Positions 12,006 to 18,621 of a DNA stretch of 24,377 nt are shown here, one piece after another. The first letter of the stretch is position 1. Every line of letters begins with the position of its first letter. The notes under the pieces are model-generated. The model made no database searches and had not been told where the DNA came from. It saw only the letters and a list, made by a program, of their open reading frames with translations. Location of the stretch: positions 1 through 24,377 of IMG/VR virus record IMGVR_UViG_3300032797_000185. One strand, written 5' to 3'. This DNA comes from a virus. Position numbers and translations under genes: made by a program.

Positions 12006-12356
12006 CTAATCCCTATCTACCATAAAGGTAGCCCGTGCTCCTCGGTCGGTCGGTCGCTTCGGTCGGTCGCCGGTACTCCCATTACCCTGTACCAGCAGGG
12101 CTTTCCTAACTTGGATCATCAAACGCTCTGGAAAAGGAAGGTTTGGGTCAGGAACGCAGATATCGTCAAAATGAATGTGGAAAACCTTGATGAGGTGCTC
12201 CGCCAGGTCAAGCATCGTTTGCCTGTTCGTCTCTGGCAGATCGTCGAAAGCAACTCTGGTGCGCTTCTGAGTGCGCCAGTCGTTTTTCCAGGCAAAATAC
12301 TCGTAGTTACTGTGCATGAAGTCTGCTAGTCGGTATACGTCGCTATCTCTATCCAT
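12006..12356 (-). CDS. Hypothetical protein, 116 aa
   Basis: The start is set at MDRDSDVYRLADFMHSNYEY; an in-frame GTG at 12419 would translate through repeat copy E and is less likely. The protein has a W-K-x-x-W-R segment (FAWKNDWRTQKRTRVAFDDL) and a helix (TMLDLAEHLIKVFHIHFDD). The C-terminus GSTGDRPKRPTDRGARA is encoded by a CGGT tetranucleotide repeat and may vary. No family is recognised and neither start has a good ribosome site. Confidence 0.5.
   Translation of the reverse strand: MDRDSDVYRLADFMHSNYEYFAWKNDWRTQKRTRVAFDDLPETNRQTMLDLAEHLIKVFHIHFDDICVPDPNLPFPERLMIQVRKALLVQGNGSTGDRPKRPTDRGARATFMVDRD
12043..12074. repeat. CGGT tetranucleotide repeat
   Basis: Two blocks of CGGT units (ctcggtcggtcggtcg and cggtcggtcgccggt) lie at the 3' end of the gene above. 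As non-triplet units, they could shift the C-terminal reading frame by slippage. Confidence 0.6.
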
Positions 12357-12367
12357 ACTATTCTGAG

Positions 12368-12391
12368 CTTGATAACTCAATGCTTGGGGCA
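12368..12391 (+). repeat. TTTGA/CAATGCT repeat, copy E
   Basis: Reads CTTGATAACTCAATGCTTGG then ggca on the plus strand. It is the inverted partner of the copy at 12481-12504. The two could pair over about 21 positions, counting G-U pairs, around a loop of about 90 bases. Confidence 0.65.
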
Positions 12392-12480
12392 AGCTGACAG
12401 GTTTTCCTTTGACTTCCACTTTGCCGTTTGCAGGCTTACTACCGACCCCAGGAAAGCCCTAGTTCGGCAGGGGAATGTCG

Positions 12481-12504
12481 CCACCCAAGCATTGAATTGT
12501 CAAA
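12481..12504 (-). repeat. TTTGA/CAATGCT repeat, copy B
   Basis: Identical over 24 bases to the copy at 5837-5860. It lies 19 bases after the stop of the Cys-module gene. A further partly matching block (TAGGT...TCTTTTCCGACCA style) lies on the outer side at both loci. Confidence 0.75.
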
Positions 12505-12523
12505 GAAACAGTAAACGGCCGTT

Positions 12524-12817
12524 TTAGGTCGTCTTTCCGACCAAACTCGGCCTCGAATTTCTTATCCGTGCAACAATGTTTTGGTCGTTGTGATATGCCT
12601 CTGCAAGTTCTACAAGTTTCTCTTTAAACGCTTTGCTTCTGACCGTGCCGTATTGAGGAAAGTGCTTACGAAGAGGACATTCCTTGCTGGTGCAAGGCTC
12701 GTAGGGGTCGAGGAAAAAGCCGAGGCAATCGCCACACTTGAGCCAGATGGCCGCTTTCAACTCGACAATCTGCTTTTTGAAGTCTCGTTTCAGTTGTGCT
12801 TGAGTGGTCTTGAGCAT
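12524..12817 (-). CDS. Stand-alone Cys-rich phage module protein, 97 aa
   Basis: The middle holds CGDC...C...CPLRKHFPQYG (about residues 28-54), the same CxxC...C...CPL(R) pattern as the N-terminus of the glycosyltransferase at 1672. Small proteins with C-x-x-C...C...C-P-L-x-P are common in phages and probably bind a metal; their function is not known. Helices precede (QAQLKRDFKKQIVELKAAIW) and follow the module. An in-frame TTG at 12829 is an alternative to the ATG at 12817; neither has a good ribosome site. Confidence 0.6.
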   Translation of the reverse strand: MLKTTQAQLKRDFKKQIVELKAAIWLKCGDCLGFFLDPYEPCTSKECPLRKHFPQYGTVRSKAFKEKLVELAEAYHNDQNIVARIRNSRPSLVGKTT

Positions 12818-12833
12818 AAGTTCAAACAAGTAA

Positions 12834-12971
12834 CTAACACAATTGCTTCCACTGCCGTGGGCAAGGTAGATACCAAACTGGATAGGTGCGATTCATCTGA
12901 AAGTAGAGGAGTACGCCCAGCAGAATGAGCAGCCAACCGAGGTTTAGTAGTACGAATGTTTTTGTTGCCAT
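12834..12971 (-). CDS. Membrane microprotein, 45 aa
   Basis: The ATG at 12971 opens MATKTFVLLNLGWLLILLGV, continuing LLYFQMNRTYPVWYL, which gives one transmembrane segment (residues 5-25) and a short cationic, aromatic tail. TAGGAG eight bases upstream is a usable ribosome site, but it lies in the 3' arm of a long hairpin, so translation may be hairpin-controlled. The length matches the other two membrane microproteins near 2.8-3.0 kb, although the sequences differ. Confidence 0.6.
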   Translation of the reverse strand: MATKTFVLLNLGWLLILLGVLLYFQMNRTYPVWYLPCPRQWKQLC

Positions 12972-13038
12972 GAAAAAAGCTCCTACAAGAGCGGTGTGAA
13001 AGTGGAAAGACTTTCGGTAGCCGCCGCTCTTGTAAGAG
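12972..13038 (-). terminator. Long hairpin with U-run after the methyltransferase gene
   Basis: GCTC-TACAAGAGCGG (12980-12995) pairs with CCGCTCTTGTA-GAGC (13023-13038) with one bulge per arm. An inner GAAAGT/ACTTTC stem lies between them. On the minus strand it is followed by TTTTTT, as in a rho-independent terminator. It lies 60 bases past the methyltransferase stop. Confidence 0.75.
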
Positions 13039-13097
13039 CCCTACTTCCCACCTTCTTTTAACTACCAAGTTCACCCTACAATAACGAGGGGCTTTTG

Positions 13098-14069
13098 TCA
13101 AGAGGGAGTAAGACCTAACTGCTCTACCTGGCCGTTAAGACTCTGTTTCGTTCTCTCGCAGGCTTTCTCTGCCATTTGTACATACTGAGGTTGATTATCG
13201 ATACCGATGTAGTGCCGCCCCATCAAGATCGAAGCTACCGCTGTAGTACCGCTGCCAACAAAGCAATCTAGTACCACATCTTCAGGGTCAGTGAGCAACT
13301 GAATCACCCGACGCGGTAGCTCAAGTGGGAATTTCGCTTCGTGGTCATCATTCGCCCGAACGGATGGAATAGTCCAGACCGCTCGTGAACCCCAGTTAAC
13401 CCATTCTTCTTTAGTTAACCGGCTTCGGTCTACTTTAGTAATCCCAGGTTTCCAAAAAACATACAAATACTCGAATTCGTCAACGGCCCGATAGGATATG
13501 GTGTGCCATCGGGAGTTTTCCCAAGCAGCATCTTTCACCCATACTCGACGGTCATACAGGTACAAGCCAGCTTCCAGAGCCATTTCTTCAAGAAAGCCAC
13601 CGACCAGCTTTACCCTTGTCTGGCTCTCGTATTTTCCGCCCCTGATGTTGTTTCCGTGAAGGCGTCGGTCGATGGTCTGCTCGCTACAACCGAGTAGTTC
13701 AGCTAACTGGTATCGATTATATCCCGGGTGTACTTCTAACGCCTGAAGTACTTGTTCTTTGGTGATGCCGACTTTGTGCCGACTGATATTCGCCGCCATG
13801 ATCCTGGGCATTTCTGCGTCTTTGAAGCACAGGATGTCAGCGATGTTTACGACCAGAAAGGCGCCAGGTCTCAAGATCGGAAAATGAAGTCGGACTACCT
13901 CACGTAGCAAGACTTGCCACTCGTCATAGGTAACACCGGCCTCATAGTTCTTGCCTACATGGTATGGAGGCGACCAGATACTACACGCTATCGAATCAGC
14001 CTCGATGCGCTTGAGAGCGTCTCTGCTATCGGACAGAACTATTGAGTCCGGACGGATCAGCTCGTCCAA
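13098..14069 (-). CDS. N4-cytosine/N6-adenine DNA methyltransferase of the R-M system, 323 aa
   Basis: Beta-class amino-methyltransferase: the catalytic motif SPPY is at residues 33-36 and the S-adenosylmethionine motif DCFVGSGTTAVAS is at 268-280. SPPY favours N4-cytosine, though N6-adenine cannot be excluded. A helix-turn-helix of about 36 residues (GYNRYQLAELLGCSEQTIDR region, 104-140) is inserted between them, in the expected target-recognition part. It starts at a TTG with GGAAGGG upstream, directly after the restriction gene, so both come from one transcript. It presumably protects the SfiI-like target. The long hairpin downstream ends the cassette. Confidence 0.93.
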   Translation of the reverse strand: MDELIRPDSIVLSDSRDALKRIEADSIACSIWSPPYHVGKNYEAGVTYDEWQVLLREVVRLHFPILRPGAFLVVNIADILCFKDAEMPRIMAANISRHKVGITKEQVLQALEVHPGYNRYQLAELLGCSEQTIDRRLHGNNIRGGKYESQTRVKLVGGFLEEMALEAGLYLYDRRVWVKDAAWENSRWHTISYRAVDEFEYLYVFWKPGITKVDRSRLTKEEWVNWGSRAVWTIPSVRANDDHEAKFPLELPRRVIQLLTDPEDVVLDCFVGSGTTAVASILMGRHYIGIDNQPQYVQMAEKACERTKQSLNGQVEQLGLTPS

Positions 14070-14070
14070 A

Positions 14071-14793
14071 CTACCCTTCCCAGTTTCCTGTACAGGTTTC
14101 TGCCGCCTCGTCGTAGTAGATGTGTTGCACGCGCCAGGGGCGAGCTCGCTTCAGCAGAGCAAATGAAAGACGAACGCGGAAGACTTCTCCGAGGGTGGGT
14201 GCATTTCTTCCAGCTAACCAGATTGTACTATCACTGTCTGGATTATACAAATCCTGAAGCAAGCCGTTGGGAATGCAGCAAATAGTCGCTTTCTTCAGGT
14301 GATGGAAGTTCTCTGCGTCATCCTTGTACAGGAAGTGCACGAAGGCAGTCGTCGTTAGGTACTGCCTTGCGGCGTATCTTGAGATTTTCGGCAAGGTCCC
14401 CTGCTCGACGACGTCCACGCCACTTCTTTTTTGACGCACTATCATCGAGGTCTGGGACATCTGCAAAGTGGCAGTTCTATCCTCTTTCTCGGCCTTGGAG
14501 TCCACGAAAAGGGCTTGTCTAATCATCATCTCAGGCAGAATGATGTACCTGGCCTTCTTGTAGTCCACGGTTCCCAATATGCGTTGAGGAAGGTTGTATC
14601 CCGGCAACCGGGTAAGCAATTCCTCCACAATGTCTTCGGCCACGTCTTTGACATCATCTGGCGACTGGAAGAAAATGTCGTAAGCATCAAACCCAAAGTC
14701 GAGTGTCGCTTGAAATAGCCACCTAAGCGTCAGTTTCTCAATATCTTCGATTCGCTCAGGGGTTAGCCCGGAGAGATCCTCAAGGATGCTCAT
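14071..14793 (-). CDS. SfiI-like type II restriction endonuclease, 240 aa
   Basis: Strong resemblance, from memory, to SfiI along its length. VDYKKARY (D77) is followed 21 residues on by FVDSK (D98, K100), the same spacing as the SfiI active site (D79, D100, K102). TTAFVHFLYK, LYNPDSDSTIWLAGRNAP, GEVFRVRLSFALLKRARPWR and a VQHIYY segment match the C-terminal half. SfiI is about 269 residues and cuts GGCCNNNNNGGCC as a tetramer; the target here is inferred only. The start is the ATG at 14793 with GGGAGG five bases upstream. A TTG at 14835 lies in the -10 box and cannot be used. Confidence 0.88.
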   Translation of the reverse strand: MSILEDLSGLTPERIEDIEKLTLRWLFQATLDFGFDAYDIFFQSPDDVKDVAEDIVEELLTRLPGYNLPQRILGTVDYKKARYIILPEMMIRQALFVDSKAEKEDRTATLQMSQTSMIVRQKRSGVDVVEQGTLPKISRYAARQYLTTTAFVHFLYKDDAENFHHLKKATICCIPNGLLQDLYNPDSDSTIWLAGRNAPTLGEVFRVRLSFALLKRARPWRVQHIYYDEAAETCTGNWEG

Positions 14794-14834
14794 TGCAGCC
14801 TCCCAAGAGTGGATGCGAGGCGACGTTGGACCCA

Positions 14835-14862
14835 ATTATAGGCGCAACCGATAGCAGGTCAA
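14835..14862 (-). promoter_or_regulatory. Promoter of the R-M cassette
   Basis: TTGACC (14862-14857), a 16-base spacer and TATAAT (14840-14835) on the minus strand. Transcription should begin near 14828, giving a leader of about 35 bases to the GGGAGG site. This makes the R-M genes independent of the late operon upstream. Confidence 0.8.
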
Positions 14863-14881
14863 GTTACTTTAAAAACGGACC

Positions 14882-14904
14882 AAAAAAGCACGGACTGGCC
14901 GTGC
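14882..14904 (-). terminator. Rho-independent terminator of the late operon
   Basis: On the minus strand GCACGG-CCAGT-CCGTGC is followed by TTTTTT: a perfect 6-bp stem, a five-base loop and a U-run. It lies 45 bases past the last late gene and just before the R-M promoter. Confidence 0.85.
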
Positions 14905-14910
14905 GTATGG

Positions 14911-14977
14911 TATAATCGTGCCGGCGAGGGGATGGTACACCACACCGACTACCTTGATGGTGGTTTAAACCCTCGCC
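14911..14977 (+). ncRNA. Possible structured RNA or extended terminator arm
   Basis: GGCGAGGG (14923-14930) pairs perfectly with CCCTCGCC (14970-14977), and inside it CCAC and GGTGG segments can pair. TGGTATAAT at 14908-14916 is an extended -10 on the plus strand just upstream, so a short RNA could be made. It may equally be part of the leftward terminator region. Confidence 0.35.
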
Positions 14978-15140
14978 CTCTTCCGTCTCTTGTTTCCGGC
15001 TTATGCGCCGGCGTATACCTGACTATGTTGATGACTTCGGCTGGCACTCGCACGTCTTGGTGTTGCTGCTTGAGTTTTCTGTCCGTCTTGTAGCAGACAT
15101 CCTTGAACAAGTTCCAGCCGGTGTATCTTTCATTCCTCAT
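14949..15140 (-). CDS. Hypothetical basic protein, 63 aa
   Basis: Begins MRNERYTGWNLFKDVCYKTD and continues RKLKQQHQDVRVPAEVINIV, then a Gly/Arg/Pro tail. It lacks a good ribosome site, and the stop lies in the loop of a large inverted repeat. It is the last open frame before the late terminator. No family is recognised, and it may not be expressed. Confidence 0.45.
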   Translation of the reverse strand: MRNERYTGWNLFKDVCYKTDRKLKQQHQDVRVPAEVINIVRYTPAHKPETRDGRGRGFKPPSR

Positions 15141-15165
15141 ACGTTTGTGCTAACTTGGAAACTAC

Positions 15166-15387
15166 TCAGAACCTCGTTAGCCCAAGTTCCAAAGTCTCAT
15201 CTTTTGCTGCTTTTCCAACTTCGTGAAGGAATTTGTCGATGAACCGCAATACTAGCACGATTACTCCCGCCCACTCATAGGGAAGCTCGGTAAAATAGGC
15301 AACCCCGAAAGGTATTACCGCCAATACCAAAAGCCTTAACGGTTCTTTCATTGCCTCCAAAACAGGCTTCCAGTTCATTCTAGACAT
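15166..15387 (-). CDS. Holin-like membrane protein, 73 aa
   Basis: Two hydrophobic segments (PLRLLVLAVIPFGVAYF and EWAGVIVLVLRFI, about residues 16-50) are followed by a charged C-terminal helix (DKFLHEVGKAAKDETLE). The size and layout fit small class II holins. Its place in a lysis neighbourhood (endolysin at 16504) supports that, but no specific family is recognised. AGGTGA lies about nine bases before the ATG. It follows the phosphoesterase by 9 bases. Confidence 0.65.
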   Translation of the reverse strand: MSRMNWKPVLEAMKEPLRLLVLAVIPFGVAYFTELPYEWAGVIVLVLRFIDKFLHEVGKAAKDETLELGLTRF

Positions 15388-15396
15388 TTAGTTTTC

Positions 15397-16368
15397 TCAC
15401 CTCTTTTCTGTCTTACCTTTGATGGTCTGCAAAATCTTAAAATACGTTTTCGCATCCTCGACCGATTTCAGTATCGAGATGTTTCTCTTATCTGGGGATA
15501 GTTCAAGAACGAACCCGCCGAGCTGTCCCCTCCTGCCAATGCCTCTCTCGGCTGCCCATTCGTCATCGACCTTGTAGGTTCCTCCGATGACGGCATAGCG
15601 GTAGTCGGTTCCGCCCTCCCTTTTAAAGTACAGCGACTCTGCCTGGTGAGTATGTCCCAGGAACAACACGTCAGCCATTGGGTACTCATGCTCCATATAC
15701 CTCTTGGCAGCGTTGGTCGGGTTTAGCTTTGATGCTCCCCAGTAGCGGTGCGTCATTGCTATTCTGTACTCCTGTACCCCGTATCTTACTGTGAGCAAAC
15801 CGCCGCAGTTGAGAATGGGGCACCTGAAGTCCCTGAGCCAGGTATTCTCGAACTTGTACCCCGCACCCCTAACCCATTGGTTATGATTGCCGAAGCTGAA
15901 AGCAAGCATCTTCCCCTGATCGTCCAGTCTTTTGAACAGGCTTCTCATCAGGAGTGCTTGTTGCTGGGGGGTTATCGCGTTTTCGTAGACGCCTGTGGCG
16001 GCACTCCCAAGAGTAACCATGAAGCTATCGACCTCATCTCCATTGCTAAGGCAAAAAAAGTTCGGGGTTTCCCGAACTACTTGGTAATCGTCTACGAACG
16101 CACTATAGTCCGTGAGCACCGATCCCAAATGGTCATCGCAGTTAAGCCAAATGAAGGCAGGCAGATTGGGATATTTCGGTTTGAGTTCAACCGTCGCCTG
16201 TCTCTGACCAACCTCCATTTCTCGGTAAACCTCTCTGGCGCGCTCCAGGTGTCTGAGGATTGACTCTTCATCAAGTACCGCGGCCTTTTTGTCAACGAAC
16301 ACAGTAGTCTCTAGGGGGTAGATCGTCTTTTCAGTACCTTTTTCGTCTACTATTATCCGTTCCAGCAT
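15397..16368 (-). CDS. Calcineurin-like metallophosphoesterase, 323 aa
   Basis: The metal-binding motifs are in order: WLNCDDHLGS (D78-H80, motif I variant DxH), LSNGDEVD (GD at 110-111, motif II), FGNHNQW (GNH at 160-162, motif III), MTHRYWG (motif IV His) and FLGHTHQAE (GHTH, motif V). These mark a dinuclear-metal phosphoesterase. The substrate is unknown; nucleic acids or nucleotides are possible. About 70 extra N-terminal residues include a helix (LRHLERAREVYREMEV). It lies between the endolysin group and the holin-like gene. Phage genomes often carry such enzymes, with unclear roles. Confidence 0.88.
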   Translation of the reverse strand: MLERIIVDEKGTEKTIYPLETTVFVDKKAAVLDEESILRHLERAREVYREMEVGQRQATVELKPKYPNLPAFIWLNCDDHLGSVLTDYSAFVDDYQVVRETPNFFCLSNGDEVDSFMVTLGSAATGVYENAITPQQQALLMRSLFKRLDDQGKMLAFSFGNHNQWVRGAGYKFENTWLRDFRCPILNCGGLLTVRYGVQEYRIAMTHRYWGASKLNPTNAAKRYMEHEYPMADVLFLGHTHQAESLYFKREGGTDYRYAVIGGTYKVDDEWAAERGIGRRGQLGGFVLELSPDKRNISILKSVEDAKTYFKILQTIKGKTEKR

Positions 16369-16396
16369 ATTTCAGCGGTTAATAAGAGTAGTTTTG

Positions 16397-16421
16397 CCTG
16401 ATGTCCCGTCGAAACATCAGG
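16397..16421. other. Hairpin before the phosphoesterase gene
   Basis: CCTGATGT (16397-16404) and ACATCAGG (16414-16421) form a perfect 8-bp stem with a nine-base loop. On the minus strand it follows the 32-residue gene directly and has no U-run, so it may be an RNA-stability or processing element in the leader of the next gene. Confidence 0.5.
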
Positions 16422-16520
16422 TCATTTCTTGCGTTTAGGTGCCAAAACCTGCATTAGACGCCTAAAGCTGAATGGCTCCGACTTGACTTTAGGGCGTTTG
16501 CCCTCACCTTTTTTGGTCAT
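16422..16520 (-). CDS. Small basic protein, 32 aa
   Basis: Begins MTKKGEGKRPKVKSEPFSFR and ends RRLMQVLAPKRKK. The ATG has a perfect GGGAGGAG site within the end of the endolysin gene, overlapping it by 17 bases. It is strongly cationic and Cys-free. A role in nucleic acid or membrane binding is possible but unknown. Confidence 0.55.
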   Translation of the reverse strand: MTKKGEGKRPKVKSEPFSFRRLMQVLAPKRKK

Positions 16521-17499
16521 TTCTCCTCCCAAGGAAATACTTACCGGCCTTCCAGACAACGGTATACTTGCTGGCGTTTTTCAGCTGTTCTACTCTTTCC
16601 AGGAGTTTGGTGTTTTCGATGGCAATGTCCTCAATTTCTCTTGTGAGGTCCTGTGACCGCCTTGAAACGGCTCGAAAGCCCTCGGCGGTACATTCATCTA
16701 TCCCCAGGATGTCCATCGCCCATCCTTCAATCTCTTTGCGCATGTATTTGGCGTTGTCCCTTTCGCTCTCTACGCCCCGAAGGCGAGCCATAATGTCAGC
16801 ATTATCCTTCTCCTGTTGAGTAAGTGCCGCCTGTAGCGAAGCATTGTTCTGAACTTCCTGAGCAATTGTCTCCTTAGCGCCAGAAAGCTCCTTGGTAATC
16901 GTGTCAATCGTATCAATCGGATTTCTCTCATATGATGCCAACGTCTGGCCTTTGTAGACGACCTGATAGTTGTCCTCCTGTACAACCACCGGGCCAGAGT
17001 AGAGTCTCAGCCCGTAGATTCCCTTGGCCGGATCGCCGTATTTCGCCTGGAAGAAGTAGGTTGATCCGTCCCAAGGATCGTCTATCAGATAACTTCCCTG
17101 CTCGTCCTTCCCAATCACCAAGACAAAATGTTGCTGGAGACCTTCCTTTGGATCAAAGTCAACGCAGACGATAACCGGCTTGCCGTGGTTGAGGTAGTCG
17201 TCAATGACGTCCAGCGGGGCGGGTAAATCAGGGCAGTCTATCCGCCGATCCCACTTGATGTCGGGAAAGAGAAGGGAAAGTGCCTCCCATTTCATGAGGT
17301 TCTGGTTAGCAAAGCCGTTGACGTTCACGAGTAGGTCATTTAGTTGATCGGGGGTGACGGGGTGCTTGTAGTAAGTGCAGAGCATGGAGAGGCAAGTGAG
17401 GACACAACCGGAGGTCTTTATCTTGACCGCACTTGTTCCCAAGTTCTTTTCCCCCCAACGGGAGTCTCTTTGGCAAAGTGGATCAATCGGTAATTTCAT
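16504..17499 (-). CDS. C39-family peptidase endolysin candidate with coiled coil, 331 aa
   Basis: Residues 1-150 are a papain-like peptidase of the C39_2 type. QRDSRWGEKNLGTSAVKIKT then SGCVLTCLSML supplies the oxyanion Gln and the catalytic C32; QQHFVLVIGKD supplies H124, and YLIDDPWDG the Asp (about 140-141). Residues 190-310 form a long coiled coil (KETIAQEVQNNASLQAALTQ, EIEDIAIENTKLLERVEQL). The C-terminus is basic. It probably cuts peptidoglycan peptide bonds during lysis or tail-tip entry. It is coupled by 4 bases to the membrane protein upstream. Confidence 0.85.
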   Translation of the reverse strand: MKLPIDPLCQRDSRWGEKNLGTSAVKIKTSGCVLTCLSMLCTYYKHPVTPDQLNDLLVNVNGFANQNLMKWEALSLLFPDIKWDRRIDCPDLPAPLDVIDDYLNHGKPVIVCVDFDPKEGLQQHFVLVIGKDEQGSYLIDDPWDGSTYFFQAKYGDPAKGIYGLRLYSGPVVVQEDNYQVVYKGQTLASYERNPIDTIDTITKELSGAKETIAQEVQNNASLQAALTQQEKDNADIMARLRGVESERDNAKYMRKEIEGWAMDILGIDECTAEGFRAVSRRSQDLTREIEDIAIENTKLLERVEQLKNASKYTVVWKAGKYFLGRRNDQKR

Positions 17500-17885
17500 T
17501 TGAGTTTCAGCAACAAGCCAATAAGACCAATCAACAAACTAAGGAAGGAAACCGCCAGCGTAACGTTCAGAGCTTGCTGACTTGCCTTGCCTTCTAGCAC
17601 TGCCCTGTTAAGCTCTAGGTTTTTAATGCTCAGGTTTATCCTCTCTATAAGTGCCTCCATTTCGTTTCTGGTGACAAATCTGCTAGCTTGGTCTTTCAAC
17701 TGCTCTCTAAACTCGTTCATCGTTCCAAGTCTCAGATCCAGTTTCTGTTCCGACTTGTCAATAGAGACTTTATTCATATCAAAGATAACTTGTATCTTTT
17801 CCTCCAAGTCATCTAGTCTCTGGCAAAAGAACTCCTTGAGGGTTATGGAGTCCTGCCAACAGAAGCTGTTATCCTTCTTGCTCAT
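17496..17885 (-). CDS. Coiled-coil protein with C-terminal membrane anchor, 129 aa
   Basis: Charged helices (LKEFFCQRLDDLEEKIQVIF, then KLDLRLGTMNEFREQLKDQA) are followed by one C-terminal transmembrane segment (VTLAVSFLSLLIGLIGLLLK, about 108-128). The arrangement resembles haemolysin XhlA-like and other phage holin-associated proteins. It overlaps the endolysin start by 4 bases and the upstream membrane gene by 4 bases, so these three form a lysis unit. The specific function is inferred from position. Confidence 0.75.
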   Translation of the reverse strand: MSKKDNSFCWQDSITLKEFFCQRLDDLEEKIQVIFDMNKVSIDKSEQKLDLRLGTMNEFREQLKDQASRFVTRNEMEALIERINLSIKNLELNRAVLEGKASQQALNVTLAVSFLSLLIGLIGLLLKLK

Positions 17886-18151
17886 TTCTTCTCGGGGTTT
17901 TCAACTTTAATTTCCTTCTCAAAACGCATCTTCCTCTCCTCGGGCGGCCTTCTCTCAATGTTGACCCAAAGGCCGAACAGCAAACCAGCGATAAAAGCAA
18001 AGACGGGGGGGATGTCTCCACGGATGAGGGCGATAAGGGCGGTGAGGATTACGATGGCTACCAGAGCCACATTGACGGGGTTCCTGAGCGGCTCGATAAC
18101 GGAGATCGGAATCCACTCTTTCTTAATGGGTGATTTGGGTACTACAGGCAT
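17882..18151 (-). CDS. Two-segment membrane protein, holin-like, 89 aa
   Basis: Two transmembrane segments (VNVALVAIVILTALIALIRG and VFAFIAGLLFGLWVNI, about 27-46 and 50-66) are flanked by a Pro/Lys N-terminus and a charged C-terminal tail (RRPPEERKMRFEKEIKVE). With the anchored coiled-coil protein and the C39 peptidase it makes a likely lysis module. Holin function is inferred; there is no family-specific motif. Confidence 0.75.
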   Translation of the reverse strand: MPVVPKSPIKKEWIPISVIEPLRNPVNVALVAIVILTALIALIRGDIPPVFAFIAGLLFGLWVNIERRPPEERKMRFEKEIKVENPEKK

Positions 18152-18153
18152 AG

Positions 18154-18621
18154 TTACTTCCTTAAACCTCTTTGGTTTAGTTTAGACATATTATTGAACA
18201 GTTTTTCCCTTTCTTTCTTAATGTTGTCAGGTAGACCTCTATTACCGTGCCAACCAATTGTCTTTTCAAAACGCAAGGCAATTTCCCCCTGTGGTTTTTT
18301 TGCAATTAGATGAGGCATAACTAAACCTAAGAGTGAATAAGCCTGCCTCGCACGGACTTGCCAAATCCAAGCTCTTTTTCTATTTCCCAATGTTTTGGCG
18401 GGTCGCATGGAACCTAATCCAGTCGTTTTATGCAAGAACGAGATAACTTCCTTATTTGTCATCACAACCTGAACATTGATGGCAATTCTTGAAGTATTGC
18501 CCCTTTCATACCTTTTCCCTTTGTACACTCGACCTGTCCATTTGCTGCTTGATCGGTATAACCCCACACAACCCTCACCATCAATTATCCCTGCAATATA
18601 AGCCAACTCTTCATTCGTCAT
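18154..18621 (-). CDS. LAGLIDADG homing endonuclease, 155 aa
   Basis: Residues 6-16 (LAYIAGIIDGEGCVGLYR) are a LAGLIDADG motif with the usual acidic catalytic residue. Only one motif is evident, which predicts a homodimer. The following strands (SRIAINVQVVMTNKEVISFL) and RAWIWQVRARQAYSLLGLVM fit the family's saddle fold. The ATG overlaps the TGA of a 46-residue basic gene (ATGA). In the same frame about 49 upstream residues are the shadow of that gene, so this shorter start is preferred. It is the third catalytic type of homing endonuclease in the window. Confidence 0.88.
   Translation of the reverse strand: MTNEELAYIAGIIDGEGCVGLYRSSSKWTGRVYKGKRYERGNTSRIAINVQVVMTNKEVISFLHKTTGLGSMRPAKTLGNRKRAWIWQVRARQAYSLLGLVMPHLIAKKPQGEIALRFEKTIGWHGNRGLPDNIKKEREKLFNNMSKLNQRGLRK

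Noticed and set aside
12790-13101. Minus-strand open frame of 103 codons after the methyltransferase
   Set aside because: It runs through the long terminator hairpin and has no plausible fold. The 45-residue membrane protein in another frame has a better start and composition.
14794-14835. TTG start for the restriction endonuclease
   Set aside because: This codon overlaps the TATAAT box, so it would not be transcribed; the ATG at 14793 has GGGAGG.
14923-14977. tRNA-like structure suggested by GGCGAGG/CCTCGCC ends and a TTTAAAC segment
   Set aside because: The enclosed length gives about 55 bases, too short for a tRNA, and no proper anticodon or T arm can be drawn.
15003-15242. Plus-strand open frame of 79 codons
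   Set aside because: It is antisense to late genes and has no ribosome site or recognisable domain.
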